A stretch of DNA of 64,000 bases from Herbiconiux aconitum (GTDB lineage Bacteria > Actinomycetota > Actinomycetes > Actinomycetales > Microbacteriaceae), in assembly GCF_024979235.1 (NCBI RefSeq), contig NZ_JANLCM010000001.1, forward strand, positions 1,178,001 through 1,242,000, written 5' to 3'. The position numbers and the translations under genes were made by a program. Positions within the stretch are counted from its first letter, which is position 1, and each line of letters opens with the position of its first letter. Positions 1 through 8,000 of the stretch are shown here, in pieces. Below the pieces are notes generated by a model. The model saw only the letters and a program-made list of their open reading frames with translations. It ran no database searches and was not told the DNA's origin.

Positions 1-900
1 TCCCAGCCGGTGCTGGCGTCGCCACCCGCGGCCTCGACCTGGCCCTTGACCACACCGAGCATCCAGCCCGGGCAGACGAAGGTTGCGAACGAGCCGTCGG
101 TGAACGCCTTGCCCTTGCCCCAGTCCCACTGGGTCTGGCCGGAGGAGAGTCCGGCGGCGGCGCCGCCCGCGAGCTCGCCCCACAGGGCCTTGAGGTCGCT
201 GTTGTCCTCGATGTTCAGCTCGCCGTCGGAGGTGTAGTAGCCCTCGGGCTGCTGGTTGACCATGGCGTTCCAGATGAAGCCGGACTGGTCGTACCAGGGC
301 TTGCCGGTGGCCGCGTGGTACTGCTCGCCCACCGCGAAGTAGTCGGCCCAGGTGGCGTCGTCGCCGCCGAACAGGGCGGCGACCTCCTCGCGGTCGGTGG
401 GCAAGCCAGCGGCGGCGAACAGCTCGCGGTTGTAGCAGAGGCCCTCCGGCCCGATGTCGGTGCCGTAGCCGATGATGCGGCCGTCGGCATCCGTCGCCTG
501 CTTCACCTTCCAGTCGACCCACTGGTCGGAGATGTCCTTGGCGCCGTATTCGTCGAGGTCGGTGAACTGGTCGGAGACCTGCATCACGGCGCTCAGCCAG
601 CCCTCTTCGACGGCCTGCACGTCGGGGAGCCCGGCGCCGGCGGCCTGCTTCGTCTGCCAGTCCGTCTTGGCGTTTCCGCCGGTGTCGATGTTGGTGGCCT
701 CGATCTTGATGCCGGGATTCTCGTCTTCGTACTGCGTGTAGAGGTCGTCGAGACCCATCGTGCCGAACGTGGTGACGGTCAGCGTGATGGGGTCGTCTGC
801 GGTTCCTGCTGCGCTGCCGGACGACGAGCATCCGGTGGCGACGAGCGCGATTGCCGCGACGGTGACGGCTGCGGCGGTGGTGCGTCGTGAGAACTTCACG
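1..900 (-). CDS. Sugar ABC transporter substrate-binding lipoprotein (partial, C-terminus beyond the left edge)
   Basis: The 300 visible codons start at GTG (900). The N-terminus has a basic start, a hydrophobic stretch and the lipobox LVATGC followed by Ser-rich sequence, so the protein should be a lipid-anchored extracytoplasmic receptor. The mature part has features of family-1 carbohydrate-binding proteins: an early TVTTFGTMG beta-strand segment, a YNRELFAAAGLPTD segment and WGKGKAFTDGSFA. It would capture a sugar and hand it to membrane permeases outside the window. Two LacI-type palindromes lie just upstream, so repression by a sugar-responsive LacI-family protein is likely (inference). 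The substrate cannot be told from the sequence. The frame is uninterrupted. Confidence 0.9.
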
Positions 901-938
901 GTCACTCCCTTGTGTGCGTGGATGGTTGCCAATGGTGG

Positions 939-978
939 GTGAGAGCGCTCTCACATCCTGGCGTGAGAGCGCTCTCAC
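939..978. promoter_or_regulatory. Two tandem LacI-family operators
   Basis: The 16-bp perfect palindrome GTGAGAGCGCTCTCAC occurs at 939-954 and again at 963-978, with centres 24 bp apart. The CG-centred palindrome is typical of LacI/GalR-family operators. Both copies lie between the proposed promoter at 991-1020 and the start codon of the sugar-binding protein, where a bound repressor would block elongation. Confidence 0.8.
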
Positions 979-990
979 GATTCGAAGGCA

Positions 991-1020
991 ACGGTAGGTG
1001 ATCTTTTCGACGCATGTCAA
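991..1020 (-). promoter_or_regulatory. Probable promoter of the binding-protein gene
   Basis: Read on the minus strand, TTGACA (1020-1015) is followed after 18 bp by TACCGT (996-991). The -35 box is a consensus match and the -10 box is weak. The start point would fall just before the tandem operators. Confidence 0.45.
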
Positions 1021-1186
1021 GCCCGCGAAACATTCCCGTGCCGGCATACATCGCAGGATGCGCGGATTCCGTAACAGAACTTCTCATTCGGCTTTCGCCC
1101 GGGCGGTGCGTGCGACCCTGTTCTATCGGCCAGAACGCCGTGTTCGGATCGAGCCGCGTGGAACCGGGTGACGAGAGGAGTGGTCG

Positions 1187-2734
1187 ATGACCGAGGAGAG
1201 CACGAGAGACCGCGAACTTGGTTTCGCCACCCAACAGGTGCACGCCGGGGGACTCCCGGATGACGGCGTGAACGCCCGGGCCACTCCGATCTACCTCAGC
1301 GCAGGCTTCGTCTTCGACGATTTCGCCCAGGCCCGCGATCGCTTCGGCGGTGCGGATGACGGCTTCAGCTACACCCGCGTCGGCAACCCGACCACCGCAT
1401 CCGTCGAGCGCCGCATCGCCGCCCTCGAACGGGGCGAGCAGGCCATCCTGGTGGGCAGCGGACAGGCCGCTGTCTCCGTGGCGATCCTCGGACTGCTGCA
1501 GGCCGGCGACCACTTGGTCTCGGCGTCGAGCATCTACGAGGGTTCGCGGGGACTCTTTCTCGACAACTTCTCGCGACTGGGCATCGAGACCTCCTTCGTC
1601 GTCGACGCGAACGACCCGCTCGCCTGGGAACTCGCCATCCGTCCCTCCACCCGAGCCCTGTTCGTGGAGTCGATCCCGAACCCCAGGAACGACATCGTCG
1701 ATCTCGCGCTGGTGGCCGCCGTGGCGCACCGCCATGGCGTCCCGCTCATCGTCGACAACACCTTCGCCACGCCGTACCTGCTGCGCCCGCTCGAGCACGG
1801 TGCCGACATCGTGGTGCACTCGGCCAGCAAGTTCCTGGCCGGGCACGGCGCGGTGCTGGGCGGCGTGATCGTGAGCGGATCGGGCTTCGACTGGGCGGCA
1901 TCCCCCGCTCTGTTCCCCCACCTCACCGAACCGGCCCGCGCTCTCGGAGGCCGGAGCTACGCCGAGCGTTTCGGGTCGTCGGCCTTCATCACCTACGCAC
2001 GCGACGTGGTGGCGCTCCGTTTCGGGCCCACGCCGTCACCCCTCAACGCCTTCCTCATCCAGCAGGGCATCGAGACGCTCTCGCTGCGGGTCGACCGGCA
2101 GTCGTCGAACGCCCAGGCCATCGCCGAGTGGCTCGAAGCACAACCCGAGATCGAGTCGGTGGACTATTCGGGACTCCCCTCGAACGCCTATCACGCGCTC
2201 GCCGAGCGCTATCTGCCGCGTGGGCGGGGCTCGGTGTTCTCGTTCACGGTGGCCGGTGGAGTCACCGCTGCCGCGGCCCTCATCGACGCGGTCGGACTCT
2301 TCACCCGCATGGCGCACCTCGGCGACGTGCGCTCGCTGATCATCCACCCCGGGTCGACGTCGCACGCCTTCCGCACCGAGGAGCAGTTGCGCGAGGGCGG
2401 CATCGGGCCGGGGCTCATCCGACTCTCGATCGGGGTCGAAGACGTGGCCGACCTCATCGCCGACCTCTCGCAGGCGCTCAACGCGGTCAGGGCCCTCGCG
2501 GCCTCCGGCGCCCCGCTCGTCACCCCCGTCGAAAACGACGGAGGTTCTGCCCGACACGCCGTGGCGATCTCCGTCGAAACGGTGCGCCGGGCAGAATCTC
2601 CGTCGATTTCGAGCACCGTCGCGGGTGCGGGTGCGGGTGCGGGTGCGGGTGCGGGTGCGGGTGCGGGTGCGGGTGCGGGTGCGGGTGCGGGTGCGGGTGC
2701 GGGTGCGGGCACCGGGCCCGGGCAGGCGGCCTGA
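1187..2734 (+). CDS. O-acetylhomoserine sulfhydrylase / Cys-Met metabolism PLP enzyme with repeat tail
   Basis: A Cys/Met-metabolism PLP-dependent enzyme, most like O-acetylhomoserine sulfhydrylase (MetY), which makes homocysteine from O-acetylhomoserine and sulfide. Visible motifs are YTRVGNPT near residue 65, SGQAA, the cofactor-region VDNTFATPYL and the PLP-lysine motif SASKFLAGHG with Lys215. GAGGAG lies 6 bp before the ATG. The fold ends near residue 430, the usual family length. About 85 extra residues follow, first ordinary sequence and then an (Ala-Gly)n tail encoded by a hexanucleotide repeat, and the protein stops 2 bp before the flavin monooxygenase gene. That neighbour suggests a role in sulfur scavenging. 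Cystathionine gamma-synthase or O-succinylhomoserine sulfhydrylase activity is possible. Confidence 0.9.
   Translation: MTEESTRDRELGFATQQVHAGGLPDDGVNARATPIYLSAGFVFDDFAQARDRFGGADDGFSYTRVGNPTTASVERRIAALERGEQAILVGSGQAAVSVAILGLLQAGDHLVSASSIYEGSRGLFLDNFSRLGIETSFVVDANDPLAWELAIRPSTRALFVESIPNPRNDIVDLALVAAVAHRHGVPLIVDNTFATPYLLRPLEHGADIVVHSASKFLAGHGAVLGGVIVSGSGFDWAASPALFPHLTEPARALGGRSYAERFGSSAFITYARDVVALRFGPTPSPLNAFLIQQGIETLSLRVDRQSSNAQAIAEWLEAQPEIESVDYSGLPSNAYHALAERYLPRGRGSVFSFTVAGGVTAAAALIDAVGLFTRMAHLGDVRSLIIHPGSTSHAFRTEEQLREGGIGPGLIRLSIGVEDVADLIADLSQALNAVRALAASGAPLVTPVENDGGSARHAVAISVETVRRAESPSISSTVAGAGAGAGAGAGAGAGAGAGAGAGAGAGAGTGPGQAA
2621..2709. repeat. Hexanucleotide tandem repeat (GCGGGT)14.8
   Basis: Fourteen perfect GCGGGT units (2621-2704) plus five bases of a fifteenth lie inside the 3' end of the sulfhydrylase gene and encode alternating Ala-Gly. 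The unit is two codons, so changes in copy number would alter tail length without shifting frame. The array ends 22 bp before the stop codon. Confidence 0.97.
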
Positions 2735-2736
2735 CC

Positions 2737-4080
2737 GTGGCGCGGCAGCAGCACTTCGGCTGGTTCCTCTCGCGCGGATTCGGGCCGCACGGGTGGGGGC
2801 ATCCGTACTACGACTGGAACTACCCCTGGCACCGGCCGGCGCTCTACCAGCAGTCGGTGCGCGACCTCGAGCAGGCCGGGTTCGACCTCGTGATCATCGA
2901 GGATGCGCTCTCGCTCGGCAACGCCGACACACTCGATCTGCGCATCCGCAGCGCCTACGGCGGGCCGAAGCACGACCCGCTGCTGCTCGCACCCTACCTC
3001 TTCGCCGCGACGGAGCACATCGGCATCGCGCCCACCGTCAACCCGCTGGCGTACTCGCCCTACCAGGCTGCCCGCCAATTCGCGACGCTGCAGCACCTCA
3101 GCGACTACCGCTTCGGCATCAACGTGGTGACGGATGTCGGTTCCTCGCGACATTTCGGGGTCGAACCGCTGGCGCACGACGCCGCCTACGACCGGGCGGA
3201 GGAGTGGCTCACCGCGGTGCGCGCGCTCTGGCACAGCTGGGGAGCGGATGCGCTCATCGCCGACCCGGCGACCGGTCACTTCGCCGACGGGTCTCGTCTG
3301 GATGCCGTTCCGCATCGCGGGGAGTACTACGCGTTCGACGGCCCGCTCAATGCGTTGCCCTTCCCCGGGCTCGGTTCGGAGAAATCCCTGTCGGGCGACC
3401 CGATCGTTGTGTCGCCGGGTGGTTCGGGGCGCGGTCTCAACTTCGCCGGCGAGCAGTCCGAGGTGCAGCTCGCGCTGGCTTCGCTCGACATCGACACCAT
3501 CCGGGCCTACCGGGCGAAAGTGCTCGACGCGGCGCTCGCTCACGGGCGCAGCGCATCCGACATCGACATCCTGTTCGTGTTCAAGCCGGTCATCGTCAGC
3601 AGTTCGGAGGAGGCGCAACGCATCGTCGACGCGTCGGCGCATCCGTCTGACGACGCGTTGCTGCAGATCGCGCTGGGGCAGTCGAGCGACCTGGAGACCG
3701 ACCTCACGGCACTCGACCTGGATCGCCCGGTCGACCCCGGCATCTTCGGCGATCACGTCTCCCGGGGCAGCATCAAGGGTCTGCTCGGCCGCTACGACGA
3801 CTTCGCCGACGCGACATTGCGGCAGTTGTTGACCGCCAAGGCGCGCCTCGGTCGCATCTCCGAGCGGGCCGGCTACGTCGGAACGGCGGAGGAGGTGGCC
3901 GATTTCATCCAGGAGCTCGGCGACGAGGCCGACAACGACGGCTTCATCTTCTCGGGCGACCTGCATCCTGTGACCATCCACCGGATGCTCGACGAACTCG
4001 TGCCGATCCTCCGCCGCCGCGGAGTGCTGCGCACCTCCTTCGGCAATGGTGGCCTGCGCGGCAACCTGCGCGACTTCTGA
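2737..4080 (+). CDS. LLM-class flavin-dependent monooxygenase, NtaA/SnaA/DszA type
   Basis: A 447-residue FMN/FMNH2-dependent monooxygenase of the bacterial luciferase-like superfamily, nitrilotriacetate/DszA branch. Family features are the early HYDWN-like segment (YYDWNYPW), FDLVIIEDA, KHDPLLLAPYLFAAT, GIAPTVNPLAYSPY, FGINVVTD, and VVSPGGSGRG in the flavin-phosphate region. The GTG start at 2737 comes 2 bp after the stop of the upstream PLP enzyme, so the pair is almost certainly cotranscribed and may be translationally coupled. Relatives oxidise sulfonates, sulfones, thioethers or amino-polycarboxylates. The neighbour suggests desulfurisation of an organosulfur compound, but the substrate is unknown. 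A flavin reductase is not adjacent. Confidence 0.88.
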   Translation: MARQQHFGWFLSRGFGPHGWGHPYYDWNYPWHRPALYQQSVRDLEQAGFDLVIIEDALSLGNADTLDLRIRSAYGGPKHDPLLLAPYLFAATEHIGIAPTVNPLAYSPYQAARQFATLQHLSDYRFGINVVTDVGSSRHFGVEPLAHDAAYDRAEEWLTAVRALWHSWGADALIADPATGHFADGSRLDAVPHRGEYYAFDGPLNALPFPGLGSEKSLSGDPIVVSPGGSGRGLNFAGEQSEVQLALASLDIDTIRAYRAKVLDAALAHGRSASDIDILFVFKPVIVSSSEEAQRIVDASAHPSDDALLQIALGQSSDLETDLTALDLDRPVDPGIFGDHVSRGSIKGLLGRYDDFADATLRQLLTAKARLGRISERAGYVGTAEEVADFIQELGDEADNDGFIFSGDLHPVTIHRMLDELVPILRRRGVLRTSFGNGGLRGNLRDF

Positions 4081-4206
4081 GACGGCGTTGGGCAACGGGA
4101 TGTCGGGCGCGGCGCGCGGTGCGACTCGGCGCCGGGCGGGCGGTGGTGGTTCGTCGACCGCGCAGAGCACGGGGGTGAAGGTGCGGAATGCCGCGACGGG
4201 GCGGAC

Positions 4207-5295
4207 GTGCGCCGCGTGACTTCGGTGCAGGGGGATGTGCCGGAGCCGCTGCGTGTCGGCGTGCTCGGACTCGGGCGGATGGGCCTGCCCATCGCGCTGC
4301 GACTGCGCGCCGCGGGTCACCACGTGGTGGGGTATGACCCCGATCCCGTCCGCCGGGCTCAACTCCCCGACCTGCCGGTCTCCACCCCACCCATCGAACC
4401 CGCCCCATCCTCTGACCCACTCGATCCACCCGACCCTCCTGATCCACTCGAATCCCCCGATCCACTCGTCCCGAACTGGGCCAAAACGAGCCGGGAAGCC
4501 CGTTTAGGGACGAGTGGCGGGCTGCGCGGGTGGGAACGTGACGTGGTGCTGACTGTGCTGCCGGGGCCGAGGGAGCTGACGCTCGCGATGGCGGGGGATG
4601 ACGGGGCGCTCGAGGGGCTGCGGGAGGGAGCGCTCTGGGTCGATCTGACCAGCGGCGACCCGCGCGTGGCCCGCGCACTCGCACGAAGAGCCGCCGAGCG
4701 CGGGGTGCACGCCGTCGGGGCGCCCATGGCGGGCGGGCCGGCCGATGCCGAGGCGGGCACGCTGGGGTTCTTCGTGGGTGGGGAGCCGGCCGCCGTCGAC
4801 CGCGCGCTACCGTTGCTGGCGAGCCTCGGCGACGCGGATCGCCTCGAACGGGCGGGTGACGACGTCGGCGCCGGGCACGTCGCGAAGCTCCTCGCCAACA
4901 CCCTCTGGTTCGGCCAAGTGGCCGCGGTGGTGGAGGCGCTGCTGATCGGTCGGGCGCAGGGGATCGAACCCGAACAGCTCGCCGCGATCCTCCGGCGCAG
5001 TGCCGGCGGCAGCGCATTCCTCGACCGGCACCTCGACGCCCTGCTCGACGGCGACTACCTCGAGACCTTCGGCATCGACCGGGTCGTCGAGGAGCTCGAC
5101 ACGGTGACCGGCCTTGCGGCCGACGCCGGCCTTTCCGCGGAACTCACGCATCTCGTCGCCCGGCTGCACCACGAGGCCCTCGACGCCTTCGGACCGGTCG
5201 CGGGCGAACTCCTCGTGGCGAAGCTGCTCGAGCAGCGTGCCGGCATGAGCATCCGTCGCGCGTCACCCGCGACCGACCACCCTTCCACTACCTGA
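4207..5295 (+). CDS. NAD(P)-dependent oxidoreductase, 3-hydroxyisobutyrate dehydrogenase family, with in-frame insertion
   Basis: The Rossmann motif GVLGLGRMGLPIALRL near residue 20, VVLTVLP, the substrate motif GAPMAGGPADAEAGTLGFFVGG and the catalytic-helix segment GAGHVAKLLANTLW place it in the 6-phosphogluconate/3-hydroxyisobutyrate dehydrogenase superfamily. The catalytic Lys is in HVAKLLAN. Between VGYDPDP and VVLTVLP, where relatives have roughly 20 residues, there are about 65, including a Pro/Asp-rich stretch (SDPLDPPDPPDPL) and the translation of a palindrome. The Rossmann core may tolerate this as an external loop, or the protein may be damaged. GTG 4207 is used; GTG 4216 is an alternative. 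The MBL hydrolase follows after 9 bp, so the two are probably cotranscribed. Confidence 0.85.
   Translation: MRRVTSVQGDVPEPLRVGVLGLGRMGLPIALRLRAAGHHVVGYDPDPVRRAQLPDLPVSTPPIEPAPSSDPLDPPDPPDPLESPDPLVPNWAKTSREARLGTSGGLRGWERDVVLTVLPGPRELTLAMAGDDGALEGLREGALWVDLTSGDPRVARALARRAAERGVHAVGAPMAGGPADAEAGTLGFFVGGEPAAVDRALPLLASLGDADRLERAGDDVGAGHVAKLLANTLWFGQVAAVVEALLIGRAQGIEPEQLAAILRRSAGGSAFLDRHLDALLDGDYLETFGIDRVVEELDTVTGLAADAGLSAELTHLVARLHHEALDAFGPVAGELLVAKLLEQRAGMSIRRASPATDHPSTT
4462..4517. repeat. Palindromic element inside a coding sequence
   Basis: The 11-bp arms CCACTCGTCCC (4462-4472) and GGGACGAGTGG (4507-4517) are exact reverse complements. They enclose 34 bp that contain a smaller possible stem (AAACG/CGTTT). 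The element is read in frame by the dehydrogenase gene at 4207. Just upstream (about 4415-4460) lie degenerate GATCCACTCG-like repeats encoding Asp-Pro pairs. Confidence 0.8.
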
Positions 5296-5304
5296 GAGGA
5301 CCCC

Positions 5305-6057
5305 ATGGCGCAGCGCCGCATCCGAAAGACGATCCGCGTGACAGACGAAGTGACATTCGTCGAAGGACCCGCATCCAACTGGATCGTGCTCACCGGCAGC
5401 GACGGTGTCGATCTCATCGATGCCGGCTATCCCGACGATGCGCCACTCGTCGTCGAGTCCCTCGCGGCGGTGGGAGCCGCGCTGGGCGATCTGCGCCGCA
5501 TCTGGGTCACGCACGCCCACACCGATCACATCGGCGGCATCCCGGAGCTGCTCCGAGGGGCGCCGCAGGCAGTCGTCCTGACCGGTCGGGCCGACGTCGA
5601 GCCCACCCGCGGAATCGGTCGCGAGCAGGTCACGGTGGCCAAGCTCGGCGCGAGACTGCTGAGACCACTCTGGTTTCGGTGGGCTCTCTCGGCCGCGCGG
5701 GCCGGAGGCCTCCGCGACATCGCCGTGCCGACAGCACGCGCCCTAACGGCAGCGGATGTCGCGGGGAGCGCCCTGGAGCCGATCGAGGTTCCGGGTCACA
5801 CCGACGGATCGACCGCGTTCGTACTGGATCACGGCGCGGTGGTGGCGACCGGGGACGTGATCGTGACGCACCATCCGACGCTCCCCCGCCGACAGCCACC
5901 GCGGCCCCAGGCGATCGACGCGGTCTTCAGTCACGACCCCGGCCTCGCCCGCGACGCCTCCCTCACGCTGCTGGGGAGCACGGCGACCGTCGTGCTCCCC
6001 GGGCACGGCCCGGCCATGGCCAGAACCCTCCAGGGCTGGGAGCTCCTGGAGGGGTAG
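5305..6057 (+). CDS. MBL-fold metallo-hydrolase
   Basis: A 250-residue metallo-beta-lactamase-fold hydrolase. The dinuclear-metal motif HAHTDHIGG (HxHxDH) is near residue 72, followed by GHTDGST (metal His), VVATGDVI (bridging Asp) and LPGHGPAM (final His). GAGAGG lies 6-7 bp before the ATG, and the gene starts 9 bp after the dehydrogenase stop. Members include thioesterases, lactonases and glyoxalase-II-like enzymes, and nothing here fixes the substrate. No signal peptide, so cytoplasmic. It converges on the exporter gene with a 6-bp gap. Confidence 0.9.
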   Translation: MAQRRIRKTIRVTDEVTFVEGPASNWIVLTGSDGVDLIDAGYPDDAPLVVESLAAVGAALGDLRRIWVTHAHTDHIGGIPELLRGAPQAVVLTGRADVEPTRGIGREQVTVAKLGARLLRPLWFRWALSAARAGGLRDIAVPTARALTAADVAGSALEPIEVPGHTDGSTAFVLDHGAVVATGDVIVTHHPTLPRRQPPRPQAIDAVFSHDPGLARDASLTLLGSTATVVLPGHGPAMARTLQGWELLEG

Positions 6058-6063
6058 CTCGGC

Positions 6064-7887
6064 CTACTCCTTCGCGTGCGAAGGGCCCGACGAAGCCGCC
6101 GGTCGCTGAACCGGCACCGACTGGGTGGTGATGTCGGGCCCGACCATCGCGCCCATCTCCTCGGCCGCGCGGGCCGCGGAGATGGCCGCGTCGTCGGCCG
6201 CCTCCTGCAGAGCCGACTTCGCGCGGAGCGGCGGCGTCTTGAAGAACCAGGCGAGGATGAACGCCAGGAGCGACGCCGCGAGAGCCACCCAGAACACGGT
6301 GACGGTCGCGTTCGAGAAGCCCACCAGGAACGGATCGGCCAGGCGCGGGTCGGCCGCGTTGAGGAACGAGGTGTCTCCGTTCAGCGCTCCGGTGAGGGCG
6401 CCGGTGTTGCCGCTCTGACCCTGCTGGAGGAGCTGAAGGATCTGGGCGTTCTTCGGGTCGGCGGCCACGGCCGGGTCGGAGGCAGCGGCTTTGACGCCGG
6501 CAGAGATCGTCGGGTCGGCGAACGCGGCCTGGATGGTGGTGGGGATGCGCGTGAACAGCACCGAGAACAGCACCGCCGTGCCCAGCGTTCCACCGATCTG
6601 ACGGAAGAACGTCGAGGAGCTCGTGGCCACACCCATGTCACGAAGGCCCACCGAGTTCTGGCTCGCGATGGTGAGCGTCTGCATGAGCTGGCCGATGCCG
6701 AGCCCGATCAGGAGCATGCCGATCATGAGGAACCAGACCGGCTTGTCGGCCGTCACGAAGGTGAAGTAGAAGAAGCCGACGCTCATGAGCCCGGTGCCGA
6801 TGATCGGGAACGCCCGGTACTTGCCGGTGCGCGCGATGATCTGGCCGCTCGTGATCGATGCGATCATCAACCCGACGATCAGCGGCAGCAGGAGCAGGCC
6901 GCTCTCGGTGGGCGAGGCGCCGACGACCAGCTGCAGGAAGAGCGGGATGGTGAGCAGCGCCCCGAACATACCGAACCCGACCAGCACGCCGAGCACGGTG
7001 GCCATGGAGAAGGTCGCCGACCGGAACAGCTTGAGCGGGATGAGTGCGTCGTCTTTCATTGCACGCTCGATGAAGATGAATGCGACCGCGCCGATCGCGC
7101 CGATGACGTAGCAGGAGATCGCGCCGATGGAGCCCCAGCCCCAATCCCGACCCTCCTCGGCCACGAGGAGCAGTGGCACGAGTGCGACGATGACGGCGAC
7201 CGCACCCCACCAGTCGATGCGCACCGCTCGCTTCGCGCCCTTCGGCAAGTGCAGGAAGCGCAGCACGACGAAGAGGGCGATGACCCCGATGGGAACGTTG
7301 AGCAGGAACACCCAGCGCCATCCGGTGATCCAGAGGATCTGGTCGGCACCGGCGAAGAGTCCGCCGATCAGCGGCCCGATGACGCTCGAGATGCCGAACA
7401 CGGCGAGGAAGTAGCCCTGATATTTCGCGCGTTCTCGTGGGGCGAGCATGTCGCCCATGATGGCGAGCGGCAGCGCCATCAGACCACCGGCGCCGAGACC
7501 CTGGATGGCGCGGAACGCTGCCAGCTCGAACATCGAGGTCGAGAGGCTGGCGAGCAGCGAGCCGACCAGGAAGATGGTGATCGCGATGATGAACAGCGGT
7601 CGGCGGCCGAAGATGTCGCTCAGCTTGCCGTAGATCGGCGTGCTGATGGTCGACATGATCAGGTAGGCCGTGGTGACCCAGGCCTGCAGGCTCAGGCCGT
7701 GCAGGTCGTCGGAGATCGTGCGGATCGAGGTGCCGACGATGGTCTGGTCGAGCGCCGAGAGGAACATGCCCGCCATCAGGCCGAAGATCACGAACATGAT
7801 CTGGCGGTGCGACATCACCGCCCCGGCATCGATCTCGCGGGATGCGGTTTTGGCCCTACGGGCGGACGACGAATTGGAGCGAGACAT
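6064..7887 (-). CDS. MFS multidrug exporter, DHA2 / EmrB-QacA family (14 TM)
   Basis: A 607-residue drug:proton antiporter in the cytoplasmic membrane. The first helix is followed by the family signature LSALDQTIVGTS; then come the MFS motif GKLSDIFGRRP between TM2 and TM3 and motif-C-like GIASSVIGPLIGG-type sequence (here FGISSVIGPLIGG). About 14 hydrophobic segments are visible. There is a roughly 140-residue extracytoplasmic loop rich in small residues before the last helix, and a cytoplasmic C-terminal tail. ATG 7887 was chosen because the longer frame upstream runs into the divergent promoter region. Likely exports hydrophobic cations or antibiotics; the substrate is unknown. No regulator gene is adjacent. 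Confidence 0.92.
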   Translation of the reverse strand: MSRSNSSSARRAKTASREIDAGAVMSHRQIMFVIFGLMAGMFLSALDQTIVGTSIRTISDDLHGLSLQAWVTTAYLIMSTISTPIYGKLSDIFGRRPLFIIAITIFLVGSLLASLSTSMFELAAFRAIQGLGAGGLMALPLAIMGDMLAPRERAKYQGYFLAVFGISSVIGPLIGGLFAGADQILWITGWRWVFLLNVPIGVIALFVVLRFLHLPKGAKRAVRIDWWGAVAVIVALVPLLLVAEEGRDWGWGSIGAISCYVIGAIGAVAFIFIERAMKDDALIPLKLFRSATFSMATVLGVLVGFGMFGALLTIPLFLQLVVGASPTESGLLLLPLIVGLMIASITSGQIIARTGKYRAFPIIGTGLMSVGFFYFTFVTADKPVWFLMIGMLLIGLGIGQLMQTLTIASQNSVGLRDMGVATSSSTFFRQIGGTLGTAVLFSVLFTRIPTTIQAAFADPTISAGVKAAASDPAVAADPKNAQILQLLQQGQSGNTGALTGALNGDTSFLNAADPRLADPFLVGFSNATVTVFWVALAASLLAFILAWFFKTPPLRAKSALQEAADDAAISAARAAEEMGAMVGPDITTQSVPVQRPAASSGPSHAKE

Positions 7888-7940
7888 GCAGATCCTCGGG
7901 GAAGAGAGAGGGAGGCCGCGCGAACATTGCGCAAAGTGCA

Positions 7941-7970
7941 AAGTTACACCCGCTGTACGGTACTTCTCAA
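7941..7970 (-). promoter_or_regulatory. Probable exporter promoter with imperfect dyad
   Basis: On the minus strand TTGAGA (7970-7965) is followed after 18 bp by TAACTT (7946-7941). The dyad AAGTtAC...GTACTT (7941-7965) spans the spacer and could be an operator. It sits in the 113-bp gap between the exporter and the divergent carboxypeptidase. Confidence 0.4.
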
Positions 7971-8000
7971 CTCTCAAGGAGCGGGCGTTAAGCTGGCCCG

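Noticed and set aside
981-1186. Possible SAM or other riboswitch before the O-acetylhomoserine sulfhydrylase
   Set aside because: No conserved riboswitch core or terminator/antiterminator pair could be found by eye.
902-1921. Long minus-strand frame opposite the sulfhydrylase gene
   Set aside because: It is antisense to a gene with clear PLP-enzyme motifs and has no recognisable motif itself; such open antisense frames are expected at this GC content.
2209-4362. 717-codon minus-strand frame across the repeat and monooxygenase
   Set aside because: Antisense to two recognised genes; low-complexity translation from the hexanucleotide array.
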